From Panax quinquefolius (Eukaryota > Streptophyta > Magnoliopsida > Apiales > Araliaceae): a stretch of 64,000 nt of DNA. Positions within the stretch are counted from its first letter, which is position 1; each line of letters opens with the position of its first letter. The stretch spans positions 42,212,464-42,276,463 of the forward strand of contig CM035162.1 of NCBI GenBank assembly GCA_020205615.1. Reading direction: 5' to 3'. The notes below the pieces were generated by a model. The model was given only the letters and a program-made list of their open reading frames with translations. It had not been told where the DNA came from and did no database searches. The position numbers and the translations under genes were made by a program. Shown piece after piece: positions 1 through 12,235 of this stretch.

Positions 1-1
1 T

Positions 2-1228
2 ACATTTTGGTGGAGCAATATGAAGAGAGAGATCGTGGAGTTTATCTCGAGGTGTTTAACTTGTCAACGTGTAAAGGCGGAGCATCAAGTGCCAAATGGT
101 CCATTGCAACCACTTGAGATTCTGAAATGGAAGTGGGAACACATTACTATGGATTTTGTTACGGGTCTTCCCAAGGTTTCTCAAGGCATAGATGCTATTT
201 GGGTTATTATTGATAGATTAACCAAATCTACTCATTTCTTGCCGATACGGGACACTTATTCCCTTGAAAGTCTTGCTCGTATGTACATGAATGAGATTAT
301 GAGATTGCATGGCATGCCAGTATCCATAGTTTCGGATCGTGACCCAAGATTCACTTCACGATTTTGGGTTAGTTTGCAGAAAGCTATGGGCATAGATTTA
401 CGATTTAGTTTGGCATACCATCCTCAAATAGACGGGCAATCAGAAAGGACTATTCAAACTCTTGAAGATCTATTAAGACTCTGTGTCCTAGATTTCAAAG
501 GGAGTTGGGATAAGTACCTACCATTGGTTGAATTCTCCTACAACAACAGTTATCAGGCAAGTATAGGTGTGGCTCCATTTGAAGCATTATATGGACGAAA
601 GTGTCGCTCTCTAGTATGCTGGGATGAGGTGGGAGAAGCAACGTTGTTGGGACCAGAGTTGGTACAAATGACTACAGAGAAGATCCAAATGATTTGATAA
701 CGTATACAAATGGCACAGGATCGACAAAAGAGTTATGCGAATCTTCATTGAAAGGACGTGGAATTTTATATTGGGGATCATGTATTATTACGTGTTGCTC
801 CATGGAAGAGAGTTACAAGATTTGGGAAGAGAGGAAAGCTCAATCCACGATTTGTTGGTCCATTTGAAATTCTTGACCGAATAGGAAATGTGGCCTATAG
901 ACTCGCATTACCTTCAAGCATGTAACGTGTTCATAATGTTTTTCACATATCTATGCTTCATAAATATGTGAAAGACTCAAACCACATTATTGAGTTAGAA
1001 CCAGACGAGATAATCGAAGATTTAACGTACGAGGAGGTACCTGTCAAGATCTTGGATAGGAAGGAGCATGTCCTACGCACAAAGATTATACCACAAGTTA
1101 AAGTTTTGTGGAGGAACCATGTTAATGAGGAAATGACCTGGGAGTTAGAATCGGAAATGAAAATGAGGTATCCTCACCTTTTTGAAACACCAGGTATGTA
1201 CGTCAATTTCGAGGACGAAATTTTATAA
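2..1228 (+). pseudogene. A1 element: integrase and chromodomain end of a chromodomain Ty3/gypsy pol
   Basis: This is the C-terminal part of a gypsy polyprotein, entering from outside the window. Integrase inserts element cDNA into chromosomes. The zinc-finger end CLTCQRVKAEHQ is followed by a complete DD35E triad counted from the Met at 20: D45 (MDFVTGLP), D106 (SDRDPRF) and E142 (GQSER). The C-terminal section (953-1228) reads as a chromodomain, with KVLWRNHVNEEMTWE near its end, which is typical of Tekay/Del chromoviruses. One reading frame runs throughout and is broken only by stops at 695, 698, 749 and 923. In the sister copy A2, three of these codons are CGA, CAA and CGA, so they are C-to-T changes. 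No frameshift is seen. The clade is inferred; the domain assignment is firm. Confidence 0.9.
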
Positions 1229-1238
1229 GGAGGGGAGG
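1227..1238 (+). other. A1 polypurine tract
   Basis: The purine run AAGGAGGGGAGG overlaps the end of the pol frame and lies one base before the LTR start. It is the expected primer site for plus-strand DNA synthesis. A2 has the matching site on the minus strand at 9460-9471. Confidence 0.8.
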
Positions 1239-2084
1239 TTGTAAGACCCCAATTTTTTATAAATAAAATTGAATTTCCTCTAATTATTATTGTGAATAAT
1301 AAGGTGTTAATTTGATATAATGCTTTGGTTATGGGTGAAATGTGTAAATTTTGCAAAATAAGAAAGTGGTTATAAAATATTCATTGTTGTCGAGGAATAT
1401 TCGTTTTGTTGTGGAATATTCTTGCTGTCGGAGAATATTCGTACGATGGCGCAACCATTTGTGGTCCCCATAACGAAAAACGATCGAATGAAGAAAATGA
1501 TAAGTTTGAGTTTTTATAAATAACGGCGTAATTGATAACGTTAAACTGTTGAAATACCCGATGATAAAAGTAAAGTAATACGCGTGGTTGCATAATAGCA
1601 CACGGTATTGATTATTGATGCTTACGTGAGAAGTCACTCTGTTATACTCAATTATTGCTATAATAATTGCTGCATAGTATCTCACGTTATTTGATTCAAT
1701 TATTGTCACAGTATCATCTGCATAATATTTTATATTATTTAATCAATAATTGAGACGACAAAGTTATTCATATTATTAATTGCAATATTGACGATGTCTA
1801 GAAAGTTCTGTCGAGGAGAGGTTTGGTCACTTAATTGCGCGCCAATATGGAGAAATCCTTATCGGAAAGCCCCCTCTTTCCTGAAAATGATCTGGTTGTT
1901 AAATATTGTGAGTTATAATATTAATGATGAATAATTGTTAATAGATTAAAAATGTGTTTATTAAAGATAAGTGATTTGTGGTAATTATGTATTCAATTTT
2001 TGATATAAATAGAGGGGTTTGTTATGAGGTGTTTGTTATAAGATTGGCTTATTATTCCATGAGGGGATGTGCTAATTTTTCAGA

Positions 2085-2275
2085 CCGTTGGTTGAAGATA
2101 TTATTGTAAATCAATATGGACCGCTGGTGTAAAGTTATAATAGTAAATCAATATGAATTGATGGTTTAAAGTTTTAATAATAAATTAGTATGGACCGTTG
2201 CTTTAAGTTTTAATAGTAAATCAATATGTATCGTCCGTTTAAAAGTAAATTAATATGGGCCATTCATGAATTAGT
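2085..2275 (+). repeat. Tandem repeat in A1 LTR, unit about 50 bp
   Basis: About four imperfect copies of a unit ending with variants of AGTAAATCAATATGGACCG lie just upstream of the LTR TATA box. A2's LTR does not show this array at the matching place, so it seems specific to A1 or lost in A2. Confidence 0.7.
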
Positions 2276-2295
2276 TACTATTCAGTCCTTTTTCC

Positions 2296-2303
2296 TATAA
2301 ATA
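2296..2303 (+). promoter_or_regulatory. TATA box of A1 LTR
   Basis: TATAAATA within CCTATAAATAGAAGC marks the likely core promoter of the LTR. The same box lies at 8429-8436 on the minus strand in A2. Position within the LTR and conservation support the call; the transcription start itself is not visible. Confidence 0.65.
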
Positions 2304-2529
2304 GAAGCTCATTCCTTCATTATTTCTTACGAATTCACTGAAACTGTAGAGAGAGAAACCATAGAGAACAAGAAGAAGAGTATTCTGCTAGTACTCTACT
2401 TTAGTATTCAATCTTCTACTAAGGTAAGGGATATTAGTTGTTGTATTCGTAAGAGGTATTATTTCTTTCATATTCATGAAGAGAGTTATTTTCTTTCAAT
2501 ACTCGTAGGGGTTGTTATTTCATTCTTTA

Positions 2530-2730
2530 TTATTCGTTGAATAACTCGCTCACGCAGCATCTCTGCATGCATGGTGAAATCCTTTTGTTATTCCATTCTT
2601 TATTATTCTATGGGAATAACCTGTCTACGCGGACTACCGCATGCCTGGTGAACAACCCTTTGTATTCAATTGTTATTAAATTATGGAAATGATCTGTCTA
2701 TGCGGACTACCGCATGATAGTTGAAAATTC
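2530..2730 (+). repeat. Tandem repeat in A1 LTR with CGCATG-type motifs
   Basis: Units of about 70-80 bp carry a 'gaataacctgtctacgcgg' type core and a CATG-containing segment. They occur about three times here and roughly five to six times at 7850-8240 in A2. The difference in copy number may account for part of the length difference between the two LTRs. Confidence 0.65.
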
Positions 2731-3044
2731 ATTTATACTTTCGTATATTATTCATTTCAGATTCCTAACTCTAAACTTACTACGGTAAGTATTGCTTCTA
2801 TAATTCCTGAAATGATCAGAAATTCCTTGAGTTTTCTTTTCTATATCCAAGTTGTCTGTTATGGTTCCTATCTTTGATTGGATCTATGTTTTGAACTTTA
2901 TTCTTGAATTTTGCTCCACAATTGATTATTATGGAGTATTCTTGAACTTGGATAAACTAAATTATGAATCCCTAATCGTGTCCTTTATCTCACTAGATTC
3001 GTTCTTTAAAATATTTTTCATCATCCTCAATCTTAAATGGTGAT

Positions 3045-3200
3045 ACTTAATGAATATCTTTGGCCTGTAGTACAAAGATGAATGATTACCTGATGAATAT
3101 CTTTGGCCCGTAGTGCAAAGATGAACAGGTGTTGAGATGAACATGACTAACTGGTGATACAAATGAATATCTTTAGCCCGTAGTGCTAAGATGAATATTT
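3045..3200 (+). repeat. Tandem repeat in A1 LTR around 'aatatctttggcccgtagtg'
   Basis: Three imperfect copies of a unit built on AATATCTTTGGCCCGTAGTG and GCAAAGATGAA lie at about 3051, 3096 and 3163. Inverted counterparts (for example 'gcactacggcc') lie at 7320-7560 in A2, where about four copies are seen. Confidence 0.7.
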
Positions 3201-3753
3201 AATTCAAAATGTATATTGATTGATGTTACAGGGATAAATTATTGATGATGGACTTTTAAATTCATAGATGATAGTAGATTTTATTCTCTATTTAACTCTT
3301 CTAATGAATTGTTATTTCCGCTGCGAATATTGATCTAAAACTGGTTGACCATTATATTTTATCTGATTTGTTGAAGGCTAACGATAATTTGTTGTTCATT
3401 ATCTTAGTCATAATATTCTTTACTGGACTAGTTGAGCTCAACCTTTTCCTTTTTGTTCCATTTTTCTTCTTAGGAGGAGAGAATATAGCGTGAACTAGTT
3501 GGGGTATGGAATGATGGATAAAGATAGTTGTTTAGCAATCCTCACTATTTTGTAAAATAGTGTATCAATAATTGTAATGAGGACTTATTTGAGTTTGAAT
3601 ACTGTCTAGAAGACAATATTTGTATTTAAACTCACAGTATATGTGTTGTCGTATTTTGCACGATAATTATAATAATAAAGTTGTAGTTATTTTCTGTACC
3701 ATGTATTTGGCGTCTCAGAATGGGTGATGTATACCTATTTTGGGGGCGTCACA

Positions 3754-5095
3754 CAGATGCATTGACTATCAGAAGTTGAACCATGTCACCATAAAAAATA
3801 GGTACCCGGTACGTCACATTGATGACCTGTTTGACCAGTTGCAATGTGCTTAATTCTTTTCAAAGATCGATATCTGTTCTGGATATCATTAGTTAAAGAT
3901 TAAAGTTGATGACATTCCAAAGACTGCCTTCAGAACTCGATACGGGCATTATGAATTCCTAGTCATGTCTTTCAGATTGACTAATGCTCATGTTGCCTTC
4001 ATGGATATGATGAACCGGATATTCAAGGAATATTTGGATCATTTCATGGTTGTCTTTATTGATGACATCCTCATATACTCCAAAAGTCATGAAGATCAAG
4101 GCAACACTTGAGGCAAATACTCCAAAAACTTCGTGAAACAAGATATATGCCAAGATGAAGAAATGCAAGTTCTAACTTGAGGAAGAAACATTCCTTGGTC
4201 ATGTAATTTCTAAGCATTGAATATTAGTCGACCCGACAAAGATTGAAGCGGTACTAAATTGGAAGCAACCTAAGCCAAAAACTGAAATATGTAGCTTTTT
4301 GGGCCTAGCTGGTTATTATCAGAGATTCGTAGATAGCTTTTCTCGAATTGCCACTATACTAACTCAGCTGACTCGAAAAGATACAAAATTCGAATGGAGC
4401 AAGGAATGTGAGAAGAGCTTCCAAGAACTCAAGAGGAGACTCATTTCAGCACATGTTCTAACCATACCATCAGGATCAAAAGAATTTGTCATCTATAGCG
4501 ATGCTTCAGGAAGAGGTTTAGGTTTCGTTCTCATGCAACACGGAAAAGTCATAACATATGCCTCTCGACAACTCAAGAAATATGAGAGGAGTTATCATAC
4601 TCATGATCTAGAGCTAGCAGTAGTCGTCTTCGTGTAAAAGATTTGGAGACACTACCTGTATGGGGAGAAAGTGGAGATCGGTACAGATCATAAAAGCCTT
4701 AAATATTTCTTCACCCAAAATGAACTCAACATGCGGAAACGACATTGGCTTGAGCTATTGAAGGATTATAACCATACTATCAATTACCATCTTGGAAAAG
4801 CGAATGTGGTAGCTGATGCGTTGAGTAGAAGATCATATACGGGTATGAGTGCGATATTATCAACACAAAGGCCAATTTTGTATGACTTATAAAAGATGAA
4901 AATCGAGTTTGAACCCTCGTGAAGATAACAAATATACGAGTAGAACCGACTTTAATCGATAAAGTTAAACCTGCTCATGCTACAAACTCAAAATTAGTGA
5001 AGATGAAAAAGAAAGTACAAGAAGGTATTATTCCAGAAGCAAGAATCGATGAAGAAGGAATACTTCGAGTCAAATCTAGATTGTGTCCATAACGA
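3754..5095 (+). pseudogene. F element: gypsy reverse transcriptase and RNase H remnant
   Basis: This is pol from a different Ty3/gypsy element into which A1 is inserted; it starts mid-domain, right at the A1 LTR end. Reverse transcriptase is recognised by [16 protein letters not shown] and the catalytic motif [11 protein letters not shown] near 4050-4080. RNase H follows at 4299-4892, with YSDASG, the acidic HDLELA segment, GTDHKSL and the closing [10 protein letters not shown], all in catalytic order. The stretch after 4900 looks like the start of integrase (RVKSRLC near 5080) and then stops abruptly. Frameshifts and stops break the frame several times. The clade is likely a chromovirus, with lower certainty. 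Confidence 0.87.
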
Positions 5096-6779
5096 CCCTG
5101 ATTTTAAATATAAATCATGATGGAGGCACATAACACACCGTTTGCAAACTATGACGCCCCCAAATCCAGGTCCCTTGAACCTCCGATTCGGTGCTCACGA
5201 TATAACATACACAACTCATCTTTCTACCCATTCTTTATGAATTACATCATTAATTACAATATCTTAATAAAAATATATCATTATCCTAGGTTTAACTAAC
5301 CTTTACAATACATATCTAATAATACAAAAGGTTTATATAAATATATAACATAATAAAAAGCACACATATGACACTACTCGGTCACCTTCTCTTTGCCCTT
5401 GTCCTTCTTAGAACCTTCGGTTACCTCGACATTAGCTGAAAAGTTTTTTTTAAAGCAAGGGTGAACAACTAATTTACTCAGCAATTTTAAAGCGTATAAG
5501 AAAAGAATATATCATGAATAAAAGAGTTTAATTCTTTCGAGGGTTCAAAAATATCCACTTGATTATGAAGAATTAACAATACTATAATAACATTCAATAA
5601 AGAGGGTTATTTCCACATTTCATGTTAAGTGATCGCTATGGATTGTGAACTTCCAGAGGAATTATCAATTAATAAAACTGAATACCTTAAGAGTATAAGT
5701 TAATCATAAAGACCAATCATAATCATCTGCAAGTACGTAAGATGATCAGTCTCAGTGTACCCGAGATTATGCATAATACTTAAACATAGCGCGTGGGGTC
5801 AAATGTCTGAAAATAAAGTTGCCCTTTTATAGGGGTTTTTTTATCTCAGTCTTGTATCATTATTCCGTACCACAACAATATGGATTGGATTGCTTTCAAA
5901 AAAATGCTATCATTTCAACATATCATATCAATATTGATCTAGCTGAAACAAGTGACATATATCTTCAATAACAAATCAGTTCGCAAATAATAAAATGTTT
6001 CGTGCTTTAACAATTTAATATTAGTCTAGCCGAAACAAGTGGCATCGACGTAGTACTTGAACAATTCAGGCATAATTGAATTTTAAAGATAACTCGAACA
6101 CTTGTACAAATATAAATGATTTGTATAAGTTATTGGATTTACTTAACGTAAGAATATTAAGCAATTTAGAAATTCAAACATCGTGACACAATCATAAGAA
6201 TACAAAGACAAATGAATGTAAGAACTTCCACACAATAATGTATGAGAAAGTTCAAGAAACTTGCACTAAGTGCGAATATCAATAATTTTCATAGATGTGG
6301 AATAATTTATAATAATTAATCCACTAGCATGCTTGAAACATAATAACTCGAGCTTGAGTTAGGAAACTTGCCTCGTTCGCTGATTACGGCTACACAATTT
6401 ATTTTAACCTCTTATGAAAAGACCTATAAATTGATCTTTCAATTAACATAACACATCTTAACTCATAATACTATTACTTTATTATAGACTATTTAACATT
6501 TAATCACATAAGTCAACATTAGATAATACCTTAAACCATTAGTAATATTATTATCCTTTGATAATATTTTAATCACTTGATAATCATCTTAAAATCCCGT
6601 CTAATATTATTAATCATTTAATAATATTTATTTATTTACTAATATTATTAATTCCTTATTAATATTATTAATCCTTTTAGTAATATTTTAATCACTTACT
6701 AATATTATTAATTATTTAATAATATTTAAATCATTTACTAATATTATTAATCTTTTAATAATATTTTAATCATCTATTA
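5096..6779 (-). repeat. G: partial gypsy-type LTR broken by A2
   Basis: After the F pol sequence ends, AT-rich non-coding DNA begins with TATGACGCCCCCAAATCCAGG near 5148. This resembles the low-coordinate end of the B LTRs (TGTGACGGCC...AAATCCAGGTCC at 30809 and 54202), so I read it as a related LTR in minus orientation. It also carries repeated 'tctagc(c/t)gaaacaagtg' segments near 5940 and 6030. The exact left boundary (5092-5148) is unclear. The LTR runs into A2 at 6780, and its remainder would lie beyond the window. No ORF here is credible. Confidence 0.55.
6535..6779. repeat. AT-rich tandem repeat in LTR G
   Basis: Repeated units of roughly 30-60 bp are built from 'actaatattattaat' and 'taatattttaatca'. 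Six or more degenerate copies run up to the A2 insertion point. Confidence 0.7.
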
Positions 6780-7849
6780 TGTGACGCCCCCAAAATAGGT
6801 ATACATCACCCATCTTAGTCGCCAAATATATGGTACAAAATTCAAATACAACTTAATTATACAACAGTCGTGTAAAACACGATAAAACATGATCTAAGAG
6901 TTTTAATAAGAATATTGTCATCTAGACAATATCCACACTCAATGGAGTCCTCATTACATTTATTGTTACACTAGTTTATAGAATAGTGAGGACTACTAAA
7001 ACAACCATCTGGACCGTCAATCCGTTCCCCGACTCGTCCTAGCTATATTCTCATTTCCAGAAGAGAACAGTGAAAGATAGGGTGAGCTCAACTATCCTAG
7101 TAAGAAATACTATGACTAAGATACTGCAAAATAATTTATCGTTAGCCTTCAACAGTGTTAAACTGATAAAATATAACAACCATCAAGTTTAACTGCAGCG
7201 GAATAAGCAATCCATTAGAAGAGTCAAGTAGAGAATAAAATCTACTATCTTCTATGATTTAAAAGGTTTTTCATCACTTTTATCGCTGAGACTCAGCTTA
7301 ATAAATAAACCACATCATCCCTGCACTACGGCCAAGGATATTCATTAGTATCACGACCATAACTTATCCATGCATTACGGGCTAAGGATATTCGTGTATT
7401 CATCAATGGTCATGATCATGCCAACAACTGTCCATCAATGCACTACGGCCAATGAGGACTTTTACCACATCATTTGTAACATTACAGTCATGATTATACC
7501 GAATAATCTATGGTCATAATCATACCAAGTCCATCTATGCACTACAGGTCACAGATGACTTTTAACATATTATAAACATGAGGATAGTGATATAAGAATT
7601 CAATAAAACAAATTCAAGGATAAATTTTTAAAAATTTATAATTCAATAACGTCCAAATTGTCAACATGATACTGTTTTGTAGAGTAAAATTCCAGAATGC
7701 TCAGAAGAATATTTCCATGAAAAGATACTAGATGAAGTGCAAATATCAAGGATATTCACTAATTTCATGCAGTATAGAAGCTAAAACTTTAACCAACTAA
7801 GTATAATAGAATATATGAAACCGAAAATGGATTTTTTCCCGCCATGTGG

Positions 7850-8240
7850 TAATCCACGTAGACAGATCATTTCCACAATTTAATAAGGAATGAATACCAA
7901 GGATCATTCACCATGCATGCGGTAATCTACATAGACAGGTTATTCCAACAGAATAATAAAGAATGGAATAACTGAAGAATTCACCAGCGTGCGTGAATCA
8001 TGCATGAACAAGCATGTTATTCCAATGTAATAATAAATAATGGAACCAGGTCATGCGTAACCCTCATAGATAGGATATTCCAACAGAATAATAAAGAATG
8101 GAACTAGGTTATGCGTAATCCTCGCAGACAGGATATTCCAACAGAATAATAAAGAATGGAATAACAACATAATTCACCAGGCATGCGATAATCCGCACAG
8201 ACAGATTATTTCAATAGAATAATAAAGAATGGAATAACAA
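7850..8240 (-). repeat. Expanded tandem repeat in A2 LTR
   Basis: About five to six units of roughly 60-75 bp repeat 'atattccaacagaataataa' followed by 'agaatgga' and a variable CATGCG segment. The same sequence family occurs with fewer copies at 2530-2730 in A1. Confidence 0.7.
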
Positions 8241-8428
8241 CCCTTACGAGTATTGAAAGAAAATAACTCTCTTCATGAATACGAAAGAAATAATGCCCCT
8301 TACCTTAGAAGAAATTGGATCGAAAGTGAGGTAGTAAAACTCTTCTTTTTCTCTCTATAATTTCTCTCTATAATAATTGCTCTTGTGAGACTTAGTGAAT
8401 TGGTGAGGATGAAAGAAGAATGAGCTTC

Positions 8429-8436
8429 TATTTATA
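8429..8436 (-). promoter_or_regulatory. TATA box of A2 LTR
   Basis: TATTTATA on the plus strand is TATAAATA on the minus strand, in the same context (CCTATAAATAGAAGC) as the A1 box at 2296-2303. Confidence 0.65.
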
Positions 8437-9459
8437 GGAAAATATAGTTTCTATAATTGCACGTTTTGGGGCTCGAAAATATTACAGTATAATACCTTCC
8501 TCTTTTTCTTCATTTTTAATTTAGTCCTGCAAGTATTATCAAACTTGCACCACCTCCCCTAATAGTACATGAATGTGAATCAATAGTACACACATGTGAA
8601 CAAATAGTTATAAACATATGAAATAATAGCAATTAATTGCTCATTTATCCGATTAATTACCCGATTGGTCAATATAACCTCCACACATCAATTATTATCA
8701 AAATAAATGTCAATTTCCACTAACACTAATAATTCCAACACAATGGAACTATCAATTTCATCTTTAATCAACAAGAACTTATTCATCATTAATATTATAA
8801 CTCACAATATTTAACAACCAGGTCGTTCCCAGGAAAGAAGGGGCTTTCCGATAAGGATTTCTCCTTATTGGTAGCCGCAATTAGGTGACCGAAACCTCTC
8901 GATGTAACTTCTAGACATTGTCAATATTGGAAATAATAATATGAATAACTTTGTCGCCTCAATTATTGATTTAATAATAATAAATATTATACAGATGATA
9001 CTGTGACAATAATTGAATCAATAATATGAGAGATATGATGCATCAATTACTATAGCAATAATTGAGTATAACTGAGTGACTTTTCACGTAAGCATCAATA
9101 ATCAATATCGCGTACTACTACAAACCACGCGTAGACATCGCATTTTTTTTACTCATTGGGTAGTTTAACGGTTTAACAGTAACACTTTCGTAGTTATTTT
9201 ATATAAAAGATAATTCTATCGCTTTCTAACTACGACAAAACTTAGTTGTGGGGTCCACCAATGATTGTCTTAGTAATACGAATATTCCCCGTTAAAATGA
9301 ATATTCCCCGACCAATCGAATATTATATAACCACTTGCTTACTTTGCAAAATTTGTAAATATTACCCACAACTATAACATTATATCAAATCCACACCATA
9401 ATATTCAAAAATATATTTCGCGAAAATTATTCTTTATTCATAAAAGTTGGGGTCTTACA

Positions 9460-9471
9460 ATCTCCCCTTCT
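9460..9471 (-). other. A2 polypurine tract
   Basis: ATCTCCCCTTCT on the plus strand gives AGAAGGGGAGAT on the minus strand, immediately before the LTR start. Confidence 0.75.
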
Positions 9472-10656
9472 TATGAAATTTCTTCCTCGAAATTAGGGTA
9501 CGTACCTGGTATATCAAAGAGGTGAGGATATCTTGACTTCATCTCAGATTCTAACTCCCAGGTCATTTCTTCCACATCGTGGTTTCTCCACAAAACTTTG
9601 ACTTGAGGTATAACCTTGGAACGTAGAATATGATCCTTCTTATCCAAGATTTTAACAGGTAACTCTTCATACGTTAAATCTTCCTCTAACTCATCTGGTT
9701 CTAATTCAATAATGTGGTTCGGGTCTTTTACATATTTACGTAACATAAATATGTGAAAAACATTATGAACACGAGACATACTTGGCGGTAAGGCGAGTCT
9801 ATAGGCCACAGTTCCTACTCAATCGAGGATTAAAAATGGGCCAATGAATTAAGGGTTGAGCTTTCCTCTCTTTCCAAATCTTGTAACTCCCTTCTATGGA
9901 GCAACACGTAACAACACATGATCTCCAATATCGAATTCCACGTCCTTTCGATGAAGATCATCATAACTCTTTTGTCGATCTTGTGAGGTTTTTATACGTT
10001 GTCGGATCGTTTGAATCTTTTCCGTAGTCATACGTACCAACTCCGGTCCCAACAACGTTGCTTCACCCACCTCATCCCAAAGATATCGAGAAGCGACACT
10101 TTCTTCCATACAATGCCTCAAATAGAGCCATGCCAATACTTACTTGATAACTGTTGTTGTAGGAAAACTCCACCAATGGTAAGAACTTGCCCCAACTTCC
10201 CTTGAAGTCAAGGACACGGAGTCTTAATAGATCTTCAAGAGTTTGAATAGTCCTCTCCGACTGCCCGTCCGTCTGAGGATGATATGCCGAGCTAAATAAT
10301 AAATCCGTGCCCATTGCTTTTTGTAAACAAACCCAAAATCTTAAAGTAAATCTTGGGTCTCGATCAGAAACTATGGATACTGGCATACCATGCAGTCTTA
10401 CAATCTCGTTTATGTATATACGAGCAAGACGTTCAAGTGTATAAGTTTCTCGTATATGTAGAAAATGAGCAGACTTGGTCAATATATCAACAATGACCCA
10501 AATTGCATCTATGCCTTGAGAAACCTTGGGAAGACCAGTAACGAAATCCATGGTAATGTGTTCCCACTTCCATTCTAGAATTTCAAGTGGTTGCAATGGA
10601 CCTTTTGGTACTTGATGCTCCGCTTTGACTCGTTGACAAGTTAAACACCTTCGTCG
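9471..10656 (-). pseudogene. A2 element: integrase and chromodomain end of pol
   Basis: This is the minus-strand counterpart of 2-1228. Integrase (10596-10072) keeps MDFVTGLP, SDRDPRF and GQSER, so the catalytic triad is present. The chromodomain end (9809-9471) keeps KVLWRNHDVEEMTWE. One extra base near 10090 shifts the frame between integrase and the section at 10136-9894. Stops near 9890 (TAG where A1 has TGG) and near 9815 (TGA where A1 has CGA) are transition mutations. Coding ends at about 10656 inside the integrase zinc-finger region, exactly where the C1 LTR starts, so the rest of A2 is expected beyond C1, outside the window. Confidence 0.88.
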
Positions 10657-11791
10657 GGAGTCTTTTTAGATGTCTTCCGATTCTTTTCCGTTACTTGTTC
10701 TTTGGTGTTCTCATTTTAGGTGAGATTTGTTTGAAAAAACAAGTGAAAAAGGTCCGGTGCATGTATAATGTCGACGATGTATAATGTCGACGATGGACTA
10801 TTAAGAGTCGTTGATTGGTTTTTAAATGGTTGTACAAACACAACCGAGAAAAGTTTGCACATTGACTAGTGATGTGACTTTGCTAAGCGAATTCGGTGAA
10901 AGCAAGAGATTCATTAGGGTTCGGGGACTTGGTTATGCGGAGGGAAGGTGTTAGGCACCCCAGACATCCGTGTTACCACGGTGACCGCCTCTTTTCAAGA
11001 AACTATTATCTGAAATGTGTGTGTGTGTGGGTCGATGTCTTTATTATTTGGAAGTAGTGCGAGGCCTCATTCGCACCTATATACTGGGGTTTGAATTTAT
11101 GTAAAAATTCAGTTTTAGAAAGATATGGCGGTGATGTTTTTATAAAGAGGTTTTCAAACCACGATGCTCAATAGTAATTGAGACCTTTTACACTCCCATT
11201 TTATTAAGTGTTCGACTTGATTGATTTTATTTTCTGAGATGCGAGGCATCAAATGCGAAAATAATGTACAAAATAATGCCGACTTCCTCGTGGGTATGGA
11301 AACCATCGAGGAAATTGAGACACCATGAGAATAATTTACAAAGTTGCTTACGATTTGAAAATGTCCATCACAGAGGCAAGAATCTAGATCTAATAAATTT
11401 GAATCTGTGATCACATGATTCCTAAGCGCACATGATAATCCATAATTTATATGAAAGCGATAAGCGGTATATATATAAAATATATTGTAAATATATATAT
11501 CTGAGACATGATCACCAACCACGAAGCACCTCCATGGGGATCGGAAAATGTAAATAAAAGTTGAAAAGCTATCAACCGCCATACGGAGAAACTCAGGCGG
11601 GACAAAAGCGTAAATAAAGCGTAAAGCTATCAACCACCACGGAGGAAACTCGAGGCGGGACAAAATGTAAAAAAAAAGGCGTAAGCGAAAGCAATCAAGC
11701 GCCACGAAGTGAACTCGAGGTGGGATGAAGCGTAAATATAAATAAAAATATATATAAAGCGATCAATAACCAGCGAGTAAAAAGGTGGGTA

Positions 11792-11794
<3 letters not shown>

Positions 11795-11850
<56 letters not shown>

Positions 11851-11902
11851 CGAGTAAGCACACGGATGTAAAATCGGGCTCATCGAGCGAAGTTCGACAC
11901 GA

Positions 11903-11948
<46 letters not shown>

Positions 11949-11984
11949 GGATGTAAAATCGGGCTCATCGAGATAAAGTTAAGC

Positions 11985-12042
<58 letters not shown>

Positions 12043-12087
12043 GCGCTCGGATGCAAAATCAGGCTCATCGAACAAAGTTAGACACAG

Positions 12088-12132
<45 letters not shown>

Positions 12133-12188
12133 AATAAGCGCTCGAGGCCAAAGTCAGGCTCAATCGAGGCATAACTTCGATAATGTTA

Positions 12189-12232
<44 letters not shown>
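11795..12232 (-). repeat. Composite TA microsatellite / 60-bp spacer array in C1 LTR
   Basis: Pure (TA)n tracts of about 30-60 bp alternate with 50-60 bp spacers sharing 'atgtaaaatcgggctcatcga'. About five TA tracts are present. The same architecture occurs in both C LTRs. Apparent ORFs of repeated Tyr-Ile are read from these tracts and are artefacts. Confidence 0.9.

Positions 12233-12235
<3 letters not shown>

Larger units (their letters stand above)
1240..3753 (+). repeat. A1 3' LTR (about 2.5 kb)
   Basis: The LTR begins TGTAAGACCCC directly after the polypurine tract and ends GGGGGCGTCACA, giving TG...CA termini. The same termini delimit the minus-strand copy at 6780-9459. It has a TATA box near its middle and three internal tandem-repeat zones. 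The short ORFs within it (for example 1329-1709 minus and 2852-3043 plus) are not coding by any evidence I can see. The flank after 3753 is a different gypsy pol gene, so A1 sits inside element F. The other flank is outside the window, so no target duplication can be checked. Confidence 0.88.
6780..9459 (-). repeat. A2 3' LTR (about 2.7 kb, minus strand)
   Basis: Read on the minus strand this LTR begins TGTAAGACCCC at 9459 and ends CGTCACA at 6780, the same termini as the A1 LTR. It is preceded by a polypurine tract and by the same integrase-chromodomain sequence. With A1 it forms a large inverted repeat around 3754-6779. The LTR is about 165 bp longer than A1's, with more copies of internal repeats. 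The flank below 6780 is LTR G. Confidence 0.87.

Noticed and set aside
1329..1709. 126-codon minus-strand ORF
   Set aside because: It falls inside the A1 LTR; the matching part of A2 is broken and no domain is recognised.
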